DNA of 64,000 bases from Amycolatopsis sp. (lineage in GTDB: Bacteria > Actinomycetota > Actinomycetes > Mycobacteriales > Pseudonocardiaceae), in NCBI RefSeq assembly GCF_025464955.1, contig NZ_JAODNM010000030.1:1-64000 (forward strand). Direction: 5' to 3'. Both the position numbers and the translations under genes were made by a program. Under the pieces are notes generated by a model. It was not told the origin of the DNA. It saw only the letters and a program-made list of their open reading frames with translations, and did no database searches. Positions 1-9,045 of this stretch are shown here, piece by piece. Within the stretch, counting starts at the first letter, position 1, and each line of letters opens with the position of its first letter.

Positions 1-127
1 CGAGTGGTACAACACTAATCGCCGACATTCCTCTATCGGGATGATCAGTCCTGTGTGCTACGAGCAATCCCTGACAGGTGCAGCGAAAGCTGCTTAACCC
101 ACTGTCCACCGCTCGGGGGGAACCTCA
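1..127 (+). mobile_element. Right end of an IS3-family insertion sequence
   Basis: Only the 3' end of the element is in the window. It contains the transposase C-terminus and, after it, a terminal inverted repeat (about 101-127) that ends in CCTCA, as expected for an IS3-type end terminating in CA. Directly after it an Rhs reading frame begins in mid-protein, so the element interrupts an Rhs gene. The left end and the target duplication lie outside the window. Confidence 0.7.
2..97 (+). CDS. IS3-family transposase, C-terminal end (partial)
   Basis: The 31 residues visible begin EWYNTNRRHSSIGMISPVCY, the characteristic last helix of the DDE integrase domain of IS3 OrfB proteins (family pattern: WYN.RR.HS..G..SP..YE). 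The gene starts before the window. The catalytic residues are not visible, so activity cannot be judged. Confidence 0.85.
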   Translation, partial: EWYNTNRRHSSIGMISPVCYEQSLTGAAKAA

Positions 128-1363
128 AACCCCAGTTGCAAGAGTCCGCCAGCTGGTGCTACGAACTACACCCTGGACGGCGTCGGAAACAGGACCGTCA
201 CCACACCTCCGACTGGTTCGCCAAGTACCTACACCTACGACCAGGCCAATCGGCTAGCCACTGCTAACACCCCATCCGGGAGCGCTAGCTACAAGTACGA
301 TGGCTCCGGGCTACGCACCAGTAAAACCGTGGGTAGCACAATATCCACCTTCACGTGGGACGGCGACAACCTCGTCGGCGACGGAACAAGCAGCTACATC
401 TATGGACCGGGCGGCCTGCCAATCGAGCAGATCAACACCGCCGGTACATCGTGGTACTTCCATGACCAACTAGGCAACACCAGGGCCTTGACCAATAGCG
501 CTGGCCAGGTCAGTCGCACCTACGCATACACCCCGTACGGAAAAGTCAGCGGACATACCGGTGCCGCGACTTCACTCCAGTACGGACAGGGTTACACCGA
601 TGATGAAACAGGCTTCGTGTACCTGAAGGCCAGGTATTACGATCCCGTCACAGCCCAATTCCTCACCGTCGATCCAATGATCGACACCACAGGGGCACCG
701 TACAGCTACGCGGTCGGCAACCCGCTCAACGCCAACGACCCCACTGGCCAATGGAGCATTTTTGGCGCTGTCGTAGGCGCACTCGTAGGTGCGGTCGTCG
801 CCGTCGGCTTGGTGGCCTCGGTCGTACTCACTGGCGGCATGGACCTACCACTCGTGGGGGCGGCGTTTTACGTCGGAATTGGGGCACTGGTCGGGTACTA
901 CGCCGGTGGCATGTACGGGCCGCCGACGCCCGCATCGATGCCGCGGATTCGAAACCCCTTCAGCACCGGCGATGACCCAACACCTGAGACGAAGCCAACC
1001 GGTGGCCCTACCGGAGTGCCTCGACCGCCGGCACCGAAACCTGATCAGAACGAGACTGTGTCGCTGTTCAAAGCGCCACCACGGCGCATGGGGGAGTGTA
1101 TGTACACCCATGGGTTCCAGGCGTCGCAATTCCAGATGGAGGGTGGGGATGACTCTGCATACTTCACGCGAGACCGTAGTGTCGCTGAAAAGTACGCACA
1201 GGCCTACGGCGAGGGCGTCATCGAAGTGGTGATGCCCAAGCGTGACTTCGACGCGAAGTTCGCTCGCTACGAGTATGGATATGATGGACACTCGACACAG
1301 GTTGTGATCCCGGCGTCGCAAGTGTCACAACTGAACCGGTATCCGAGACATTGGCTGAAATGA
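128..1363 (+). pseudogene. Rhs/YD-repeat protein with toxin-like C-terminus, 5' end cut off by the IS
   Basis: The frame is open from the IS end and reads YD repeats (NYTLDGVGNRTV, STYTYDQANRL). The Rhs core terminus follows, with GFVYLKARYYDPVTAQFLT and the junction motif YAVGNPLNANDPTG. After the junction come a hydrophobic, glycine-rich stretch, a proline-rich linker and a variable tip of about 95 residues. The tip contains AYFTRDRSVAEKYAQAYG, a pattern typical of ADP-ribosyltransferase-like toxin domains (YFT...A..YA). The most upstream start inside the remnant is GTG 329, but this is probably not a native start. The N-terminal cage and export part are missing, so the toxin is probably orphaned. 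The ART assignment is an inference from motif shape. Confidence 0.75.
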
Positions 1364-1683
1364 GTAGTGTGATGGCACACCCGAAACACCTGGATCCCTC
1401 GTGGGATATGCACAAGCCGGGCAACGTGGTGCCTGTTCAGATCACGCCGGGTGAGACCGTTCATGCTGAGGTTGTGTGTCACCATCCCTTTGGGCTGGGT
1501 CTGTACTTGCTCGACTATGACACCTACGGTCACGTCAATATCCCCAACGTGGCGGACACCGTTGTTCACGGACCGGAAGAATTTCCGCCGATAGGAGCCC
1601 AGGTCTGGGCGCAGAGCTTCGGTATACGAGGGGATGGTCGACAGCTCAACCTCACGATGAAGGGAGTGACCGCACCACGGTAG
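1360..1683 (+). CDS. Probable Rhs immunity protein with S1-like OB fold
   Basis: The 107-residue protein begins at an ATG that overlaps the Rhs stop (ATGA). This is the usual position of an immunity gene after an Rhs toxin tip. Its centre reads like an S1/OB RNA-binding fold: a strand with GETVHAEVVCHHPFGLGLYL, then GHVNIPNV, then PIGAQVWAQSFGIRGDGRQ followed by LNLTMKG. S1-like proteins are known among polymorphic-toxin immunity proteins. A TTG at 1351 is an alternative start. The immunity role comes from position, not from residues that show inhibition. Confidence 0.6.
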   Translation: MSSVMAHPKHLDPSWDMHKPGNVVPVQITPGETVHAEVVCHHPFGLGLYLLDYDTYGHVNIPNVADTVVHGPEEFPPIGAQVWAQSFGIRGDGRQLNLTMKGVTAPR

Positions 1684-2151
1684 AACGTCTTCAATCGGCG
1701 GTCGTCTCGACTTGATGAAACTGGTGCGGAGTGGAAGGGCGCGCGAGCGATACCATCAGCGAGAGTCGGTTGTCGCGGGCAAGTACTACTCGGTGTATCG
1801 CCGGCTAGTGCTGTGACCACACACGTTGGTCAGGCTTCGTGAGGTGCACGTTGCCCCGGCGATGCTGGCGTTGCTTGCGGATGTGTGCGCGTTCAGGAAG
1901 CTGCGCAGCGAGGACACCTGGGTGACGACGAGCGTTGGCGTTGCACCACCGTACGTAGCCGTGCAGAGCGCGGGTCGCGGCAGTGTGGTGCGGGTGGTTC
2001 GACCCGGTGTCGACGAACTGTTGTGCAGTGGTGCGCGTGCGGTTACTCACGATCTGCCATCTGGGTGATGAGTCTGGTAGCCGACATCATCGAAGGCCGC
2101 GTACCGCGTCTCCGGGCGAAAGGCGTCCGGAACGGAAGTGATCGTGTGGCC
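1684..2151. other. Intergenic region before the serine recombinase
   Basis: No convincing gene, hairpin or repeat is seen in these 468 bases. The recombinase frame is open upstream to 1885, but the deduced residues there (rich in Cys, Trp and Arg) look non-coding. This is a plausible place for the recombinase promoter or an attachment site, without direct support. Confidence 0.4.
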
Positions 2152-3237
2152 ATGGTGCAGGATGACAACGATGCTCTCAGTCGGTGGGTTGAGCGGCCGC
2201 AGCGAGCGGCCACTCGGGAGCCGCCAGACGTGAGCGGAATCCAACTTGGCTTGCGGTTCGCGTTTTACGGCCGTACGTCGACGGTGGAGCATCAGGACCG
2301 CTTGTCGTCGCGTGGTTGGCAGCGTGAGGTTGCGGAGAGCGTGATCGCGGGCCGGGGTGCGATCGTGGCGAAGTTCTTCGACGCTGGATGTTCGCGACGT
2401 TTGCCGTGGTCTGCGCGACCCGAGGCGGCGATGCCGCTGTCTGCGCTCGTGGGCCCCGATCGCCAGTTCGACGCCGTGGTGGTCGGCGAGTATGAGCGCG
2501 CGTTCTACGGTGACCAGTTCATGCGGATGGCGGCTCTGTTCCAGCGCCAGGGTGTGCAGGTGTGGTTGCCGGAAGCTGGCGGGGCTGTGGATCCGGGGAG
2601 TCCGATGCATCGGGCCCTGATGACGGTGCTGGGTGCGCAGTCGCAGCGTGAGGTTCTCCGGTCTCGTCACCGGGTGTTGGCCGCGATGCAGGCTCAGGCG
2701 GGCGAGCAGGGGCGTTACCTTGGTGGGCGGCCGCCGTATGGGTATCGGTTGGTCGATGCGGGATCTCATCCGAACGTCGCGCACGCTCACTGGGGTCGTC
2801 GTCTGCAGCGTCTCGATCCCGATCCGGTGACGGCGCCTGAGGTGAGGTGGATGTTCGAACGCCGGCTCGGCGGTCGCAGCGTGGCGGGTATCGCCCGGGA
2901 GCTCAATGAGCGTGGTGTGCCGTGCCCGTCGCATGTTGATCCTGACCGTAACCGGCATCGGGCAGGTGATGCGTGGACGCTGCGTTCGGTCACGGTGATC
3001 TTGCGGAACCCTCGATATACGGGGCGTCAGGTGTGGAATCGGCAGCGTACAGAGCGGGTTGGGAGCAGTGTGGTTCATCGATCGAATTCGTCGGATGCGT
3101 GGGTAGTGTCGAAGAAGGTCGCGCATCCGCCGCTGGTGTCAAAGCGTGAGTTCCTCGCTGTTCAATGCGCAGGATGCGTGTTCATGCGACTAACTATAGC
3201 AGCACGCCGCGCCAATGGCTATCTGGGTTTCAACTGA
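2152..3237 (+). CDS. Large serine recombinase, C-terminus replaced
   Basis: This is a site-specific serine recombinase of 361 residues. The N-terminal resolvase domain carries the Y-x-R-x-S nucleophile motif in FAFYGRTSTVEHQ. The Recombinase domain follows, with RYLGGRPPYGYRLVDAG, a helical stretch with GIARELNERGVPCPSH, and TVILRNPRYTGRQVWNRQ. After HPPLVSKREFLAVQ the sequence turns abruptly into CAGCVFMRLTIAARRANG and stops. The zinc-ribbon and coiled-coil region normally following is therefore absent. Full-length relatives exceed 450 residues, so the protein is probably an inactive remnant. The start was chosen because conserved protein begins shortly after it; ATG 2068 is an alternative. 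Confidence 0.8.
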   Translation: MVQDDNDALSRWVERPQRAATREPPDVSGIQLGLRFAFYGRTSTVEHQDRLSSRGWQREVAESVIAGRGAIVAKFFDAGCSRRLPWSARPEAAMPLSALVGPDRQFDAVVVGEYERAFYGDQFMRMAALFQRQGVQVWLPEAGGAVDPGSPMHRALMTVLGAQSQREVLRSRHRVLAAMQAQAGEQGRYLGGRPPYGYRLVDAGSHPNVAHAHWGRRLQRLDPDPVTAPEVRWMFERRLGGRSVAGIARELNERGVPCPSHVDPDRNRHRAGDAWTLRSVTVILRNPRYTGRQVWNRQRTERVGSSVVHRSNSSDAWVVSKKVAHPPLVSKREFLAVQCAGCVFMRLTIAARRANGYLGFN

Positions 3238-3409
3238 ATCTGCTGGTCAAAGCACTTGTTCTTAATGGTTCGCTACTTGTGGCTCATGAACGATGTGAAC
3301 CAAGGTCGGTCCGTGGTCTCGGATGGCAAGGTTGGTGACACCTGTGGCCTAGTAAGCACCCCGCCCATGTCGGCTGACTATTGATGCCGATTACCTGAAC
3401 CGTCGATGT

Positions 3410-4393
3410 CTATGTGTCTAGAAAGTCCCAGTCGTCGCCAAGTACCCATCGCAACGCAGAGAGCTTTCCGTGCACGAAACCCCATCCCCAGTCGTCCCAT
3501 GGGCCGACGTTCTCGGCACCGTACCTCTCCTCTATCGCCCGCATGGAGACGCGTACGCGGTCGGCGCCCTCCGGGGATAATGATTCGCGTTCGCCTTCCT
3601 CGACCTTCTCTTCATGAATCAACTTTCGCACGTACCAGATCTTGTCGAAGAACTCTTGCTCGGCTTCCAGGATCTCGGGCAATGTTCGCGGCTCCTGTTG
3701 GACGGCGGCAGTTTCCTCGGCGATTTCTGTAAACTCTTCACCGAACAGGTCCACCAGGAATGCGAACAGACTGTCAGGATCGAAGAGGTAGTGCGAGCGT
3801 TCCTCGTCGAATAGTGGCGTCAGGTCGGAGTGTGGTTGCCTTCGGTCGCCGTTAGGTAGCGAAAAATCTTGATAGTTGGATGTCGCGAATCCGTAGTGGT
3901 GGCTGCCCTCGCCGCTCGCAAGTGTCGAGCTGTACAACTCCACAAGTAGGGCATCGGCCACGCTGTTCTTGTTGAGGTGGAAGGGTGCTTTCTTGTCCAG
4001 TGCTCGCCGAACGACTCCTGCGTGCTCGGTATCGGTCGGTTCTATGCGTCGGCCGTTGTTGAGCAGGGCGGCGATTTCGGAGAAGTTTTGGAGGGTCCTC
4101 GCACTTAGTAGTGGAACGTGGCGTGTCATGTCCTCAAGCCATGGGCGGTGTTCGTCTCCGCCGTACTCGTGAAGGTCACGGCGGAGCAGCCGGAACCGCT
4201 CCAGAACGCTGGTTGTAGCTGCGGCTTCCGCGCGTGGCCGGTTGCGCTCGAACTCATCGAGCACGAGCTCAGGGACGAGCAGCTCTAGCTTGCCCTGCGC
4301 TGCCAGTACTCGCAGCGGAACGATCCACTGCTGACCATCACGACGTTTGGCGAGGTCAAGCCAGATCGAGGTATCAACGAGTAGGTGAAGCAT
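3410..4393 (-). CDS. PIN-like nuclease (DUF4935 type)
   Basis: The 327-residue protein opens with LHLLVDTSIWLDLAKRRDGQ, the first strand of a PIN domain with its metal-binding Asp. Further acidic positions lie in LLVPELVLDEFERNR, in NSVADALLVELY and near FATSNYQDF. PIN domains are Mg-dependent ribonucleases, common in toxins and defence systems. The C-terminal half is charged and helical. It lies 44 bases after the 1101-residue gene on the same strand. The start at 4393 places the PIN strand at the N-terminus; TTG 4420 is an alternative. Confidence 0.75.
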   Translation of the reverse strand: MLHLLVDTSIWLDLAKRRDGQQWIVPLRVLAAQGKLELLVPELVLDEFERNRPRAEAAATTSVLERFRLLRRDLHEYGGDEHRPWLEDMTRHVPLLSARTLQNFSEIAALLNNGRRIEPTDTEHAGVVRRALDKKAPFHLNKNSVADALLVELYSSTLASGEGSHHYGFATSNYQDFSLPNGDRRQPHSDLTPLFDEERSHYLFDPDSLFAFLVDLFGEEFTEIAEETAAVQQEPRTLPEILEAEQEFFDKIWYVRKLIHEEKVEEGERESLSPEGADRVRVSMRAIEERYGAENVGPWDDWGWGFVHGKLSALRWVLGDDWDFLDT

Positions 4394-4437
4394 CAGGATA
4401 TGGTACCCGGTGCAGCTCAAGGTCTGGTCCTGCCTAC

Positions 4438-7400
4438 TTACCTCTCACCCTGTAAGTCGCGAATATCGTAGCCGTGTCGGAACAGCAAGCTGATGATCGT
4501 CGATCCGAGCTGCTGCGCGGATGAATCCGGGCTCTCTAGCCCGGCGGTCACCATGCCCTTGATATTTTCGAGCTGACGTGAAAAGGCCCAGGTCGCTGCA
4601 CCGTCACGCTCTCGTCTGCGGATGAGCGCTTCCAAGGCTTTAAGGCTGAGAACAAGGTAGGCGTCAACGAGGGTCGCCAGGCGCTTAATGACGTGATCCT
4701 CCGTTCCTCCTAGATCGGTTATCGTGAGCACCTCAAGGAGTTGCCGTAGAGCCCACTCGTTGTCAAACACGCCGGAAGCGAACCAGCGGCCGAATCCGCG
4801 CAATTCACGGCTTCCGCCGTCCTTCGCATCACGCGCAGCTTCTAGACGGTAGTTCCACAACGATGCCAGTCGTTCCACGTCACAACCGACGCCGTTGACT
4901 ATGCTGTGGCCAACGAACTCCAGCAAATTTGCCCGCGCAATGTCGGAGACTCGACAGTAGTGTAAGCGAAGCAACGAGTCGTCGTTTAGGTCGAGATCAC
5001 CGGCCATATAGCGATCCACTAGATGCTTGCCCAGCTCGAACTCCCGGGCGAGCGACAAGCGATCATCAGCACCCGAATGTATCCGCTCGACCGCCAGGCG
5101 ATAGTGCTGTTCCAGCAGAAGCCAAACCTCGTGATTGAGCGATCCCCAGGACAGGAACCCGGTCCACGCGGTCTCCCACAGAACGAGCGACTCCGGAGCA
5201 GCAGGAAAGACGCGGTCGCGGTTTGTAGCAGCCCAGTCGTAGTCAACCTCGACAAGCGCGGCGTAATACTCACCGAAGATCCAGCGAACGCCCTGGCTCG
5301 GATCCACCTGCGGATCGAGGTGACGCGCCAGCAACTTTAGGAATACGGACACGTCAGCCTCGGAGTCATTGGACCGCGCCCAGAATGCCCACGCAATCGC
5401 GACTCGGATCGCCACTGGGCGGATGGTGTTCATTGACACGCCCTGCAGGCCGAAACCGCCGTCGAGGAGGCGGTCCTCTTCGGAAACCCCTGGCTCTGGA
5501 TCGGCGACAGCGCTGGCAATGAGGCTCCATATCCCGTCTCTCTCATCCGTCGGCATATCTGCCGACGACAGCCCGATGAGTAGAAGATTGAGCACAGTCA
5601 TGCGCGCGTCCCGCCACGTCCGAAGTCCTCTGGAAGACGCCGCGAGTTCCGCAGTTGCGCTGGCATCAACCTGCGCGCACAGCTCGAGGACTTCCGGCCA
5701 ATGCAGTTGGCTGCCTTGGCTTGCTCCGGCGCGCAACCCTTCTAAGATGGCAGCCAAGTAGGTAGGTGGCAAGTCGCTGAAGTCCATCGCGTCGCGTGAA
5801 CGCTGAGCTGCGTCGTGCTCGATCGCGGCGCTGAGAGAGTCTCGGGGTGTGGCGCCCGCCCAGCCCTGGGGACTATCCTCTAGCGGTTGCCACTCGTTGA
5901 GGTAGGCGGCCAGCTCCCTGTTCGGCATGGTCTCGAGCGTGCCTGCTGAGACTGGCGCTGGCTCAACAAGACCACTGCTCGCGTCGCCTGTGACAGACGT
6001 CTGTTCAGCAGGCTCGCCGAATTCGTCGACGAGTTGCTGGTAGGTGGTCAGCCACTCCGGCGGCAGTGCAGCGCGCAGGGCGGCAAAGCGGTTGCGCTGC
6101 CACCGGCCGTTCCAGGCGTGGATCATCGCTTCTGGCGGTGGTTCGCGGTGAGAGTGGGTGTAGCCGTCGATCCGGTCTTGCAGGTGAGGGCCTGCACTGA
6201 TCAGCTCGAACAACTGGTCGCGATCCGTCTGGTTCAAGTCCGTGCCCCGTTGGCGGGCTAGGTCGAAATATTCCATGTCGACTCCACGCGCGTGCAGCAG
6301 AGCAGGGTCAAGCAAGTGGGAAGCGACCAAAGTGGGTTCATCGCCGCCGCGGTGCGCGAGAACATGGAGAGCGAGACGCTGGAATACCTCTCCAGCGGCG
6401 GCGTCGAGCGTATGAATGATCTCCGAAAGCGAGACTTCGCCGACATCGATCAACTGTAGTGCGGTGTCTCGGACGGCAGTCACCAAAGTGTTGGTCGGGT
6501 CGAAGTCGTCTTGGAAGGAGTCGCCAGCCACGCTGGGGCGCCAGACCGTGGACCAGTCGGCGCGCCGGGGTCCGACCAGAGCAGGGGACTCGGGGGCGAC
6601 ACTTGCAGACGTGGCTTGGGTAAGCAGGTCGATGAGCAAGGTGATCGTCAGCCGGCCCGCGTCTCGGGCCAATGCTGGAACATGGGAGCGCAGGATGTCA
6701 GCGTAGGTGTAAGTGTCCATCTCACCTGCGGACCCACCAACGGCTGGGACCGTGTCTAGCAGTGCGCGAAGCAGGCGAACGGCGGTATCCGGATGCCCGC
6801 CGGCCGCGAGGTGCTCGCTCAGCACGCCAACCTGCTGGGGAATCAATACTCCCGGACCGGTCTGGATCTCGTCAATGATGCGGTCCACCAAGCGCAGGCT
6901 TTCCTCGACCGGCACGGCCACAGCAATCGAAACGAGGTCGTAGTTGATTCGGCTGTTACGACTGTGTGGGACTTCCGCCGCTACTGCGACCACCTCGGAC
7001 GGAGCCTCCGGTGCCACGCGTGCCAGGTAGCGCGAATCCGGCCAGAACGGCAGCACCACCGTTCCGTCGTCCTCGTCGATGATCGGGTCGGGAGGTGCCG
7101 AGAAAAAGCCAGCCTCGACGAGTGGACCGAGCCATTGAATGCCAGCGCGGTCGAAGAAGTAGCCACGGGCCACCGGATCCGAAGGGATGCGTTGCCGGAC
7201 CGCTTTCGCGTCATCAGTTGACGGAGTTGGCAACCCCAGCAACGAGTCTAGTCGTTGCCCAACGACAGCCCACTTAGGCTCGAACTCGTCCATCAGCCTT
7301 TCCAACAGTGCCTGCATGCCCGCGCAGACGGTCAGGAATTCCTTATCTGCCGGATGAGGTGCGTCGAGGCCGTTGCGGTGAGCCCAGCGGACGAGACGCT

Positions 7401-7743
7401 GAGGACTGTCAGCGCGTGCTATGCCCATCCAGAACCGGCTGACCGGCTCCTCCTCATCGATGCCCATGGCCTGCAGAGTTGCCTGCACCTTGGCTACATG
7501 CCCAGAAAGCTTTTCGGTACCCGGCGGCTGCAGTACGCTCCGGACCGCGCTCTCCACCTCCCGCAGGAGGTGGCCGATCAAGTGCGTTGCGCTGGGTCGG
7601 GCTGGCTGCTCAGCCATAAGTTCGCATGCTTCGCGGTAGAGAATGGCTGGACCGGAGCCGACCAGAGTCAACCGTCTTGCTAGACGCTCCTGTTGATCGG
7701 TCAACGAGTTGTCCTTGAAACCAGCCACCTGTGACTCGCTCAT
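4438..7743 (-). CDS. Large helical protein of unknown function (1101 residues)
   Basis: I do not recognise a named family. The start is supported by AGGAG six bases before the ATG. The first 80 residues include GSGPAILYREACELM and THLIGHLLREVESAVRSVL, which resemble N-terminal modules of large proteins in defence loci. The rest is a long series of amphipathic helices reminiscent of HEAT-like repeats, with no Walker, nuclease or kinase motif seen. It sits between the beta-rich 302-residue protein and the PIN nuclease, so it may be the sensor or scaffold of a defence unit. That role is inferred from context. Confidence 0.6.
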   Translation of the reverse strand: MSESQVAGFKDNSLTDQQERLARRLTLVGSGPAILYREACELMAEQPARPSATHLIGHLLREVESAVRSVLQPPGTEKLSGHVAKVQATLQAMGIDEEEPVSRFWMGIARADSPQRLVRWAHRNGLDAPHPADKEFLTVCAGMQALLERLMDEFEPKWAVVGQRLDSLLGLPTPSTDDAKAVRQRIPSDPVARGYFFDRAGIQWLGPLVEAGFFSAPPDPIIDEDDGTVVLPFWPDSRYLARVAPEAPSEVVAVAAEVPHSRNSRINYDLVSIAVAVPVEESLRLVDRIIDEIQTGPGVLIPQQVGVLSEHLAAGGHPDTAVRLLRALLDTVPAVGGSAGEMDTYTYADILRSHVPALARDAGRLTITLLIDLLTQATSASVAPESPALVGPRRADWSTVWRPSVAGDSFQDDFDPTNTLVTAVRDTALQLIDVGEVSLSEIIHTLDAAAGEVFQRLALHVLAHRGGDEPTLVASHLLDPALLHARGVDMEYFDLARQRGTDLNQTDRDQLFELISAGPHLQDRIDGYTHSHREPPPEAMIHAWNGRWQRNRFAALRAALPPEWLTTYQQLVDEFGEPAEQTSVTGDASSGLVEPAPVSAGTLETMPNRELAAYLNEWQPLEDSPQGWAGATPRDSLSAAIEHDAAQRSRDAMDFSDLPPTYLAAILEGLRAGASQGSQLHWPEVLELCAQVDASATAELAASSRGLRTWRDARMTVLNLLLIGLSSADMPTDERDGIWSLIASAVADPEPGVSEEDRLLDGGFGLQGVSMNTIRPVAIRVAIAWAFWARSNDSEADVSVFLKLLARHLDPQVDPSQGVRWIFGEYYAALVEVDYDWAATNRDRVFPAAPESLVLWETAWTGFLSWGSLNHEVWLLLEQHYRLAVERIHSGADDRLSLAREFELGKHLVDRYMAGDLDLNDDSLLRLHYCRVSDIARANLLEFVGHSIVNGVGCDVERLASLWNYRLEAARDAKDGGSRELRGFGRWFASGVFDNEWALRQLLEVLTITDLGGTEDHVIKRLATLVDAYLVLSLKALEALIRRRERDGAATWAFSRQLENIKGMVTAGLESPDSSAQQLGSTIISLLFRHGYDIRDLQGER

Positions 7744-7837
7744 GACGCTCCTGTCCGGCCAGATGGCAGCTCGTACGTAGAATCAGCAGGTTGTGGCGTA
7801 ACTGCTTGACCAGGAAGACGGTCTTCGTGGGTCCGGC

Positions 7838-8746
7838 TCACTTGGTGGAACGTTCCACAGGTTCGCGGCTGAAATCGTCGGGGTCCGGGAAGTCCGGCAA
7901 CGGGCAGGCGACCAAAGCCGCAATCGCGGACACCGCTGCAGACGCGGTCACGCGGTCCCATTGAAAAGTCTTCGCAAGTTGATCGCCGTGCGCCGACGGA
8001 CTGGCAAATGACTGGACGGCAGACTTGAGCAACGCGAAACGCTGGCTGTATGTGCGATCGAGCGCTTTGACGCTGAGCAGTGCTCGTTCGGTCGGCGCCC
8101 CCGGCATAGATTCAGTCAGAACATCGAGGGCTTTGCGCGCCTCGGTAACCGCGTCCGCGTAGTCACCGTTGTTGATCTTTCGGATTGCCCCGCGGAGGTG
8201 TGATCCCATCGTGCTGTCGACAGACCTGGTCAACGAGATCGGGACGACGACCGCCAGGGAGGTGCCACTGCTGCTCTGTTCAAGGAGCCGGACCCACGCT
8301 TCACGAGCCATCTGGACTGGGGCCTGAACGGTAGCGGCGGGCCACCGTTCATCGGCCGATGCTCCACTCGGCAAGCTAGGGTCGTAACCGATGATTGCAT
8401 TGACGTCGAAGGAAAAGTTCAGGTCGCCGTCCGCGCGGCGCTGTTCGAGCACAGCAAGCTGCTCGTCGCTGACGCTGACGACGAGTTGTTCCTGAAACGG
8501 CACGTCGTAGGTGACGACAGGCTTGTCTGTCGTCCACGGACCAACCCAGTCCGTACGGTACTGGCCGAGCCACAAGTGGCCGGTCAGTCCGACGACGACG
8601 CCCTTCGGGACCGTCCCGCGGGTATCGAAATTCAGCGGGAAGCACAGCCGGTGTCGGCCGGCGCCAGGCTGAAGCATGGTCGGCTGACCGACTGTGATTG
8701 ACAGGTGCCGGTTGCCACCGAAACGGAGCAGGTGGGTCAAGTCCAT
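7838..8746 (-). CDS. Two-part protein of unknown function, first gene of the PIN block
   Basis: The 302-residue protein starts at MDLTHLLRFGGNRHLSI. Residues 1-130 are rich in beta strands (HRLCFPLNFDTRG, VVVGLTGHLWLGQYRTDW, VSVSDEQLAVLEQRR). Residues about 170-290 are helical, with GAIRKINNGDYADAVTEARK and LKSAVQSFASPSAHGD, which resembles helical-bundle domains of Abi/HEPN-like proteins without an evident RxxxxH. The frame stays open 108 codons upstream, but that part looks non-coding. It is followed by the 1101-residue gene after 94 bases. Confidence 0.55.
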   Translation of the reverse strand: MDLTHLLRFGGNRHLSITVGQPTMLQPGAGRHRLCFPLNFDTRGTVPKGVVVGLTGHLWLGQYRTDWVGPWTTDKPVVTYDVPFQEQLVVSVSDEQLAVLEQRRADGDLNFSFDVNAIIGYDPSLPSGASADERWPAATVQAPVQMAREAWVRLLEQSSSGTSLAVVVPISLTRSVDSTMGSHLRGAIRKINNGDYADAVTEARKALDVLTESMPGAPTERALLSVKALDRTYSQRFALLKSAVQSFASPSAHGDQLAKTFQWDRVTASAAVSAIAALVACPLPDFPDPDDFSREPVERSTK

Positions 8747-9045
8747 TACACAAGGGTACTCAGGGCATGTGAGCAACAGAGTCGAACACGGCCGCGGCGA
8801 CCTCCCTGCCAAGTGGCGGCATCCGACTGCACCGTACCGGGACGGTGCACCTCCGCGTCCTGCTTCTCCATTCAGGCAGTATCCTCCGTAGGCTGGCAGC
8901 ACCGATGCTGCGCCACGCTGTCTCGTCCGCGTGAGTAGTCGCCAGACATCGGTAATGGTGTGGGGGTTTCGGACGTTCGTCGATCGTTGTCGTTCCGGTG
9001 CTTGGTGAACTCCGGTGCTGCCAGCTGGACGGATGTGCTGAAGTC
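8747..9045. other. Spacer between integrase gene and PIN block
   Basis: This is about 300 bases between the integrase stop and the start of the 302-residue gene, both on the minus strand. It must hold the promoter for the downstream block and could hold an attachment site, because it borders an integrase gene. I saw no clear repeat or tRNA fragment. Confidence 0.35.
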
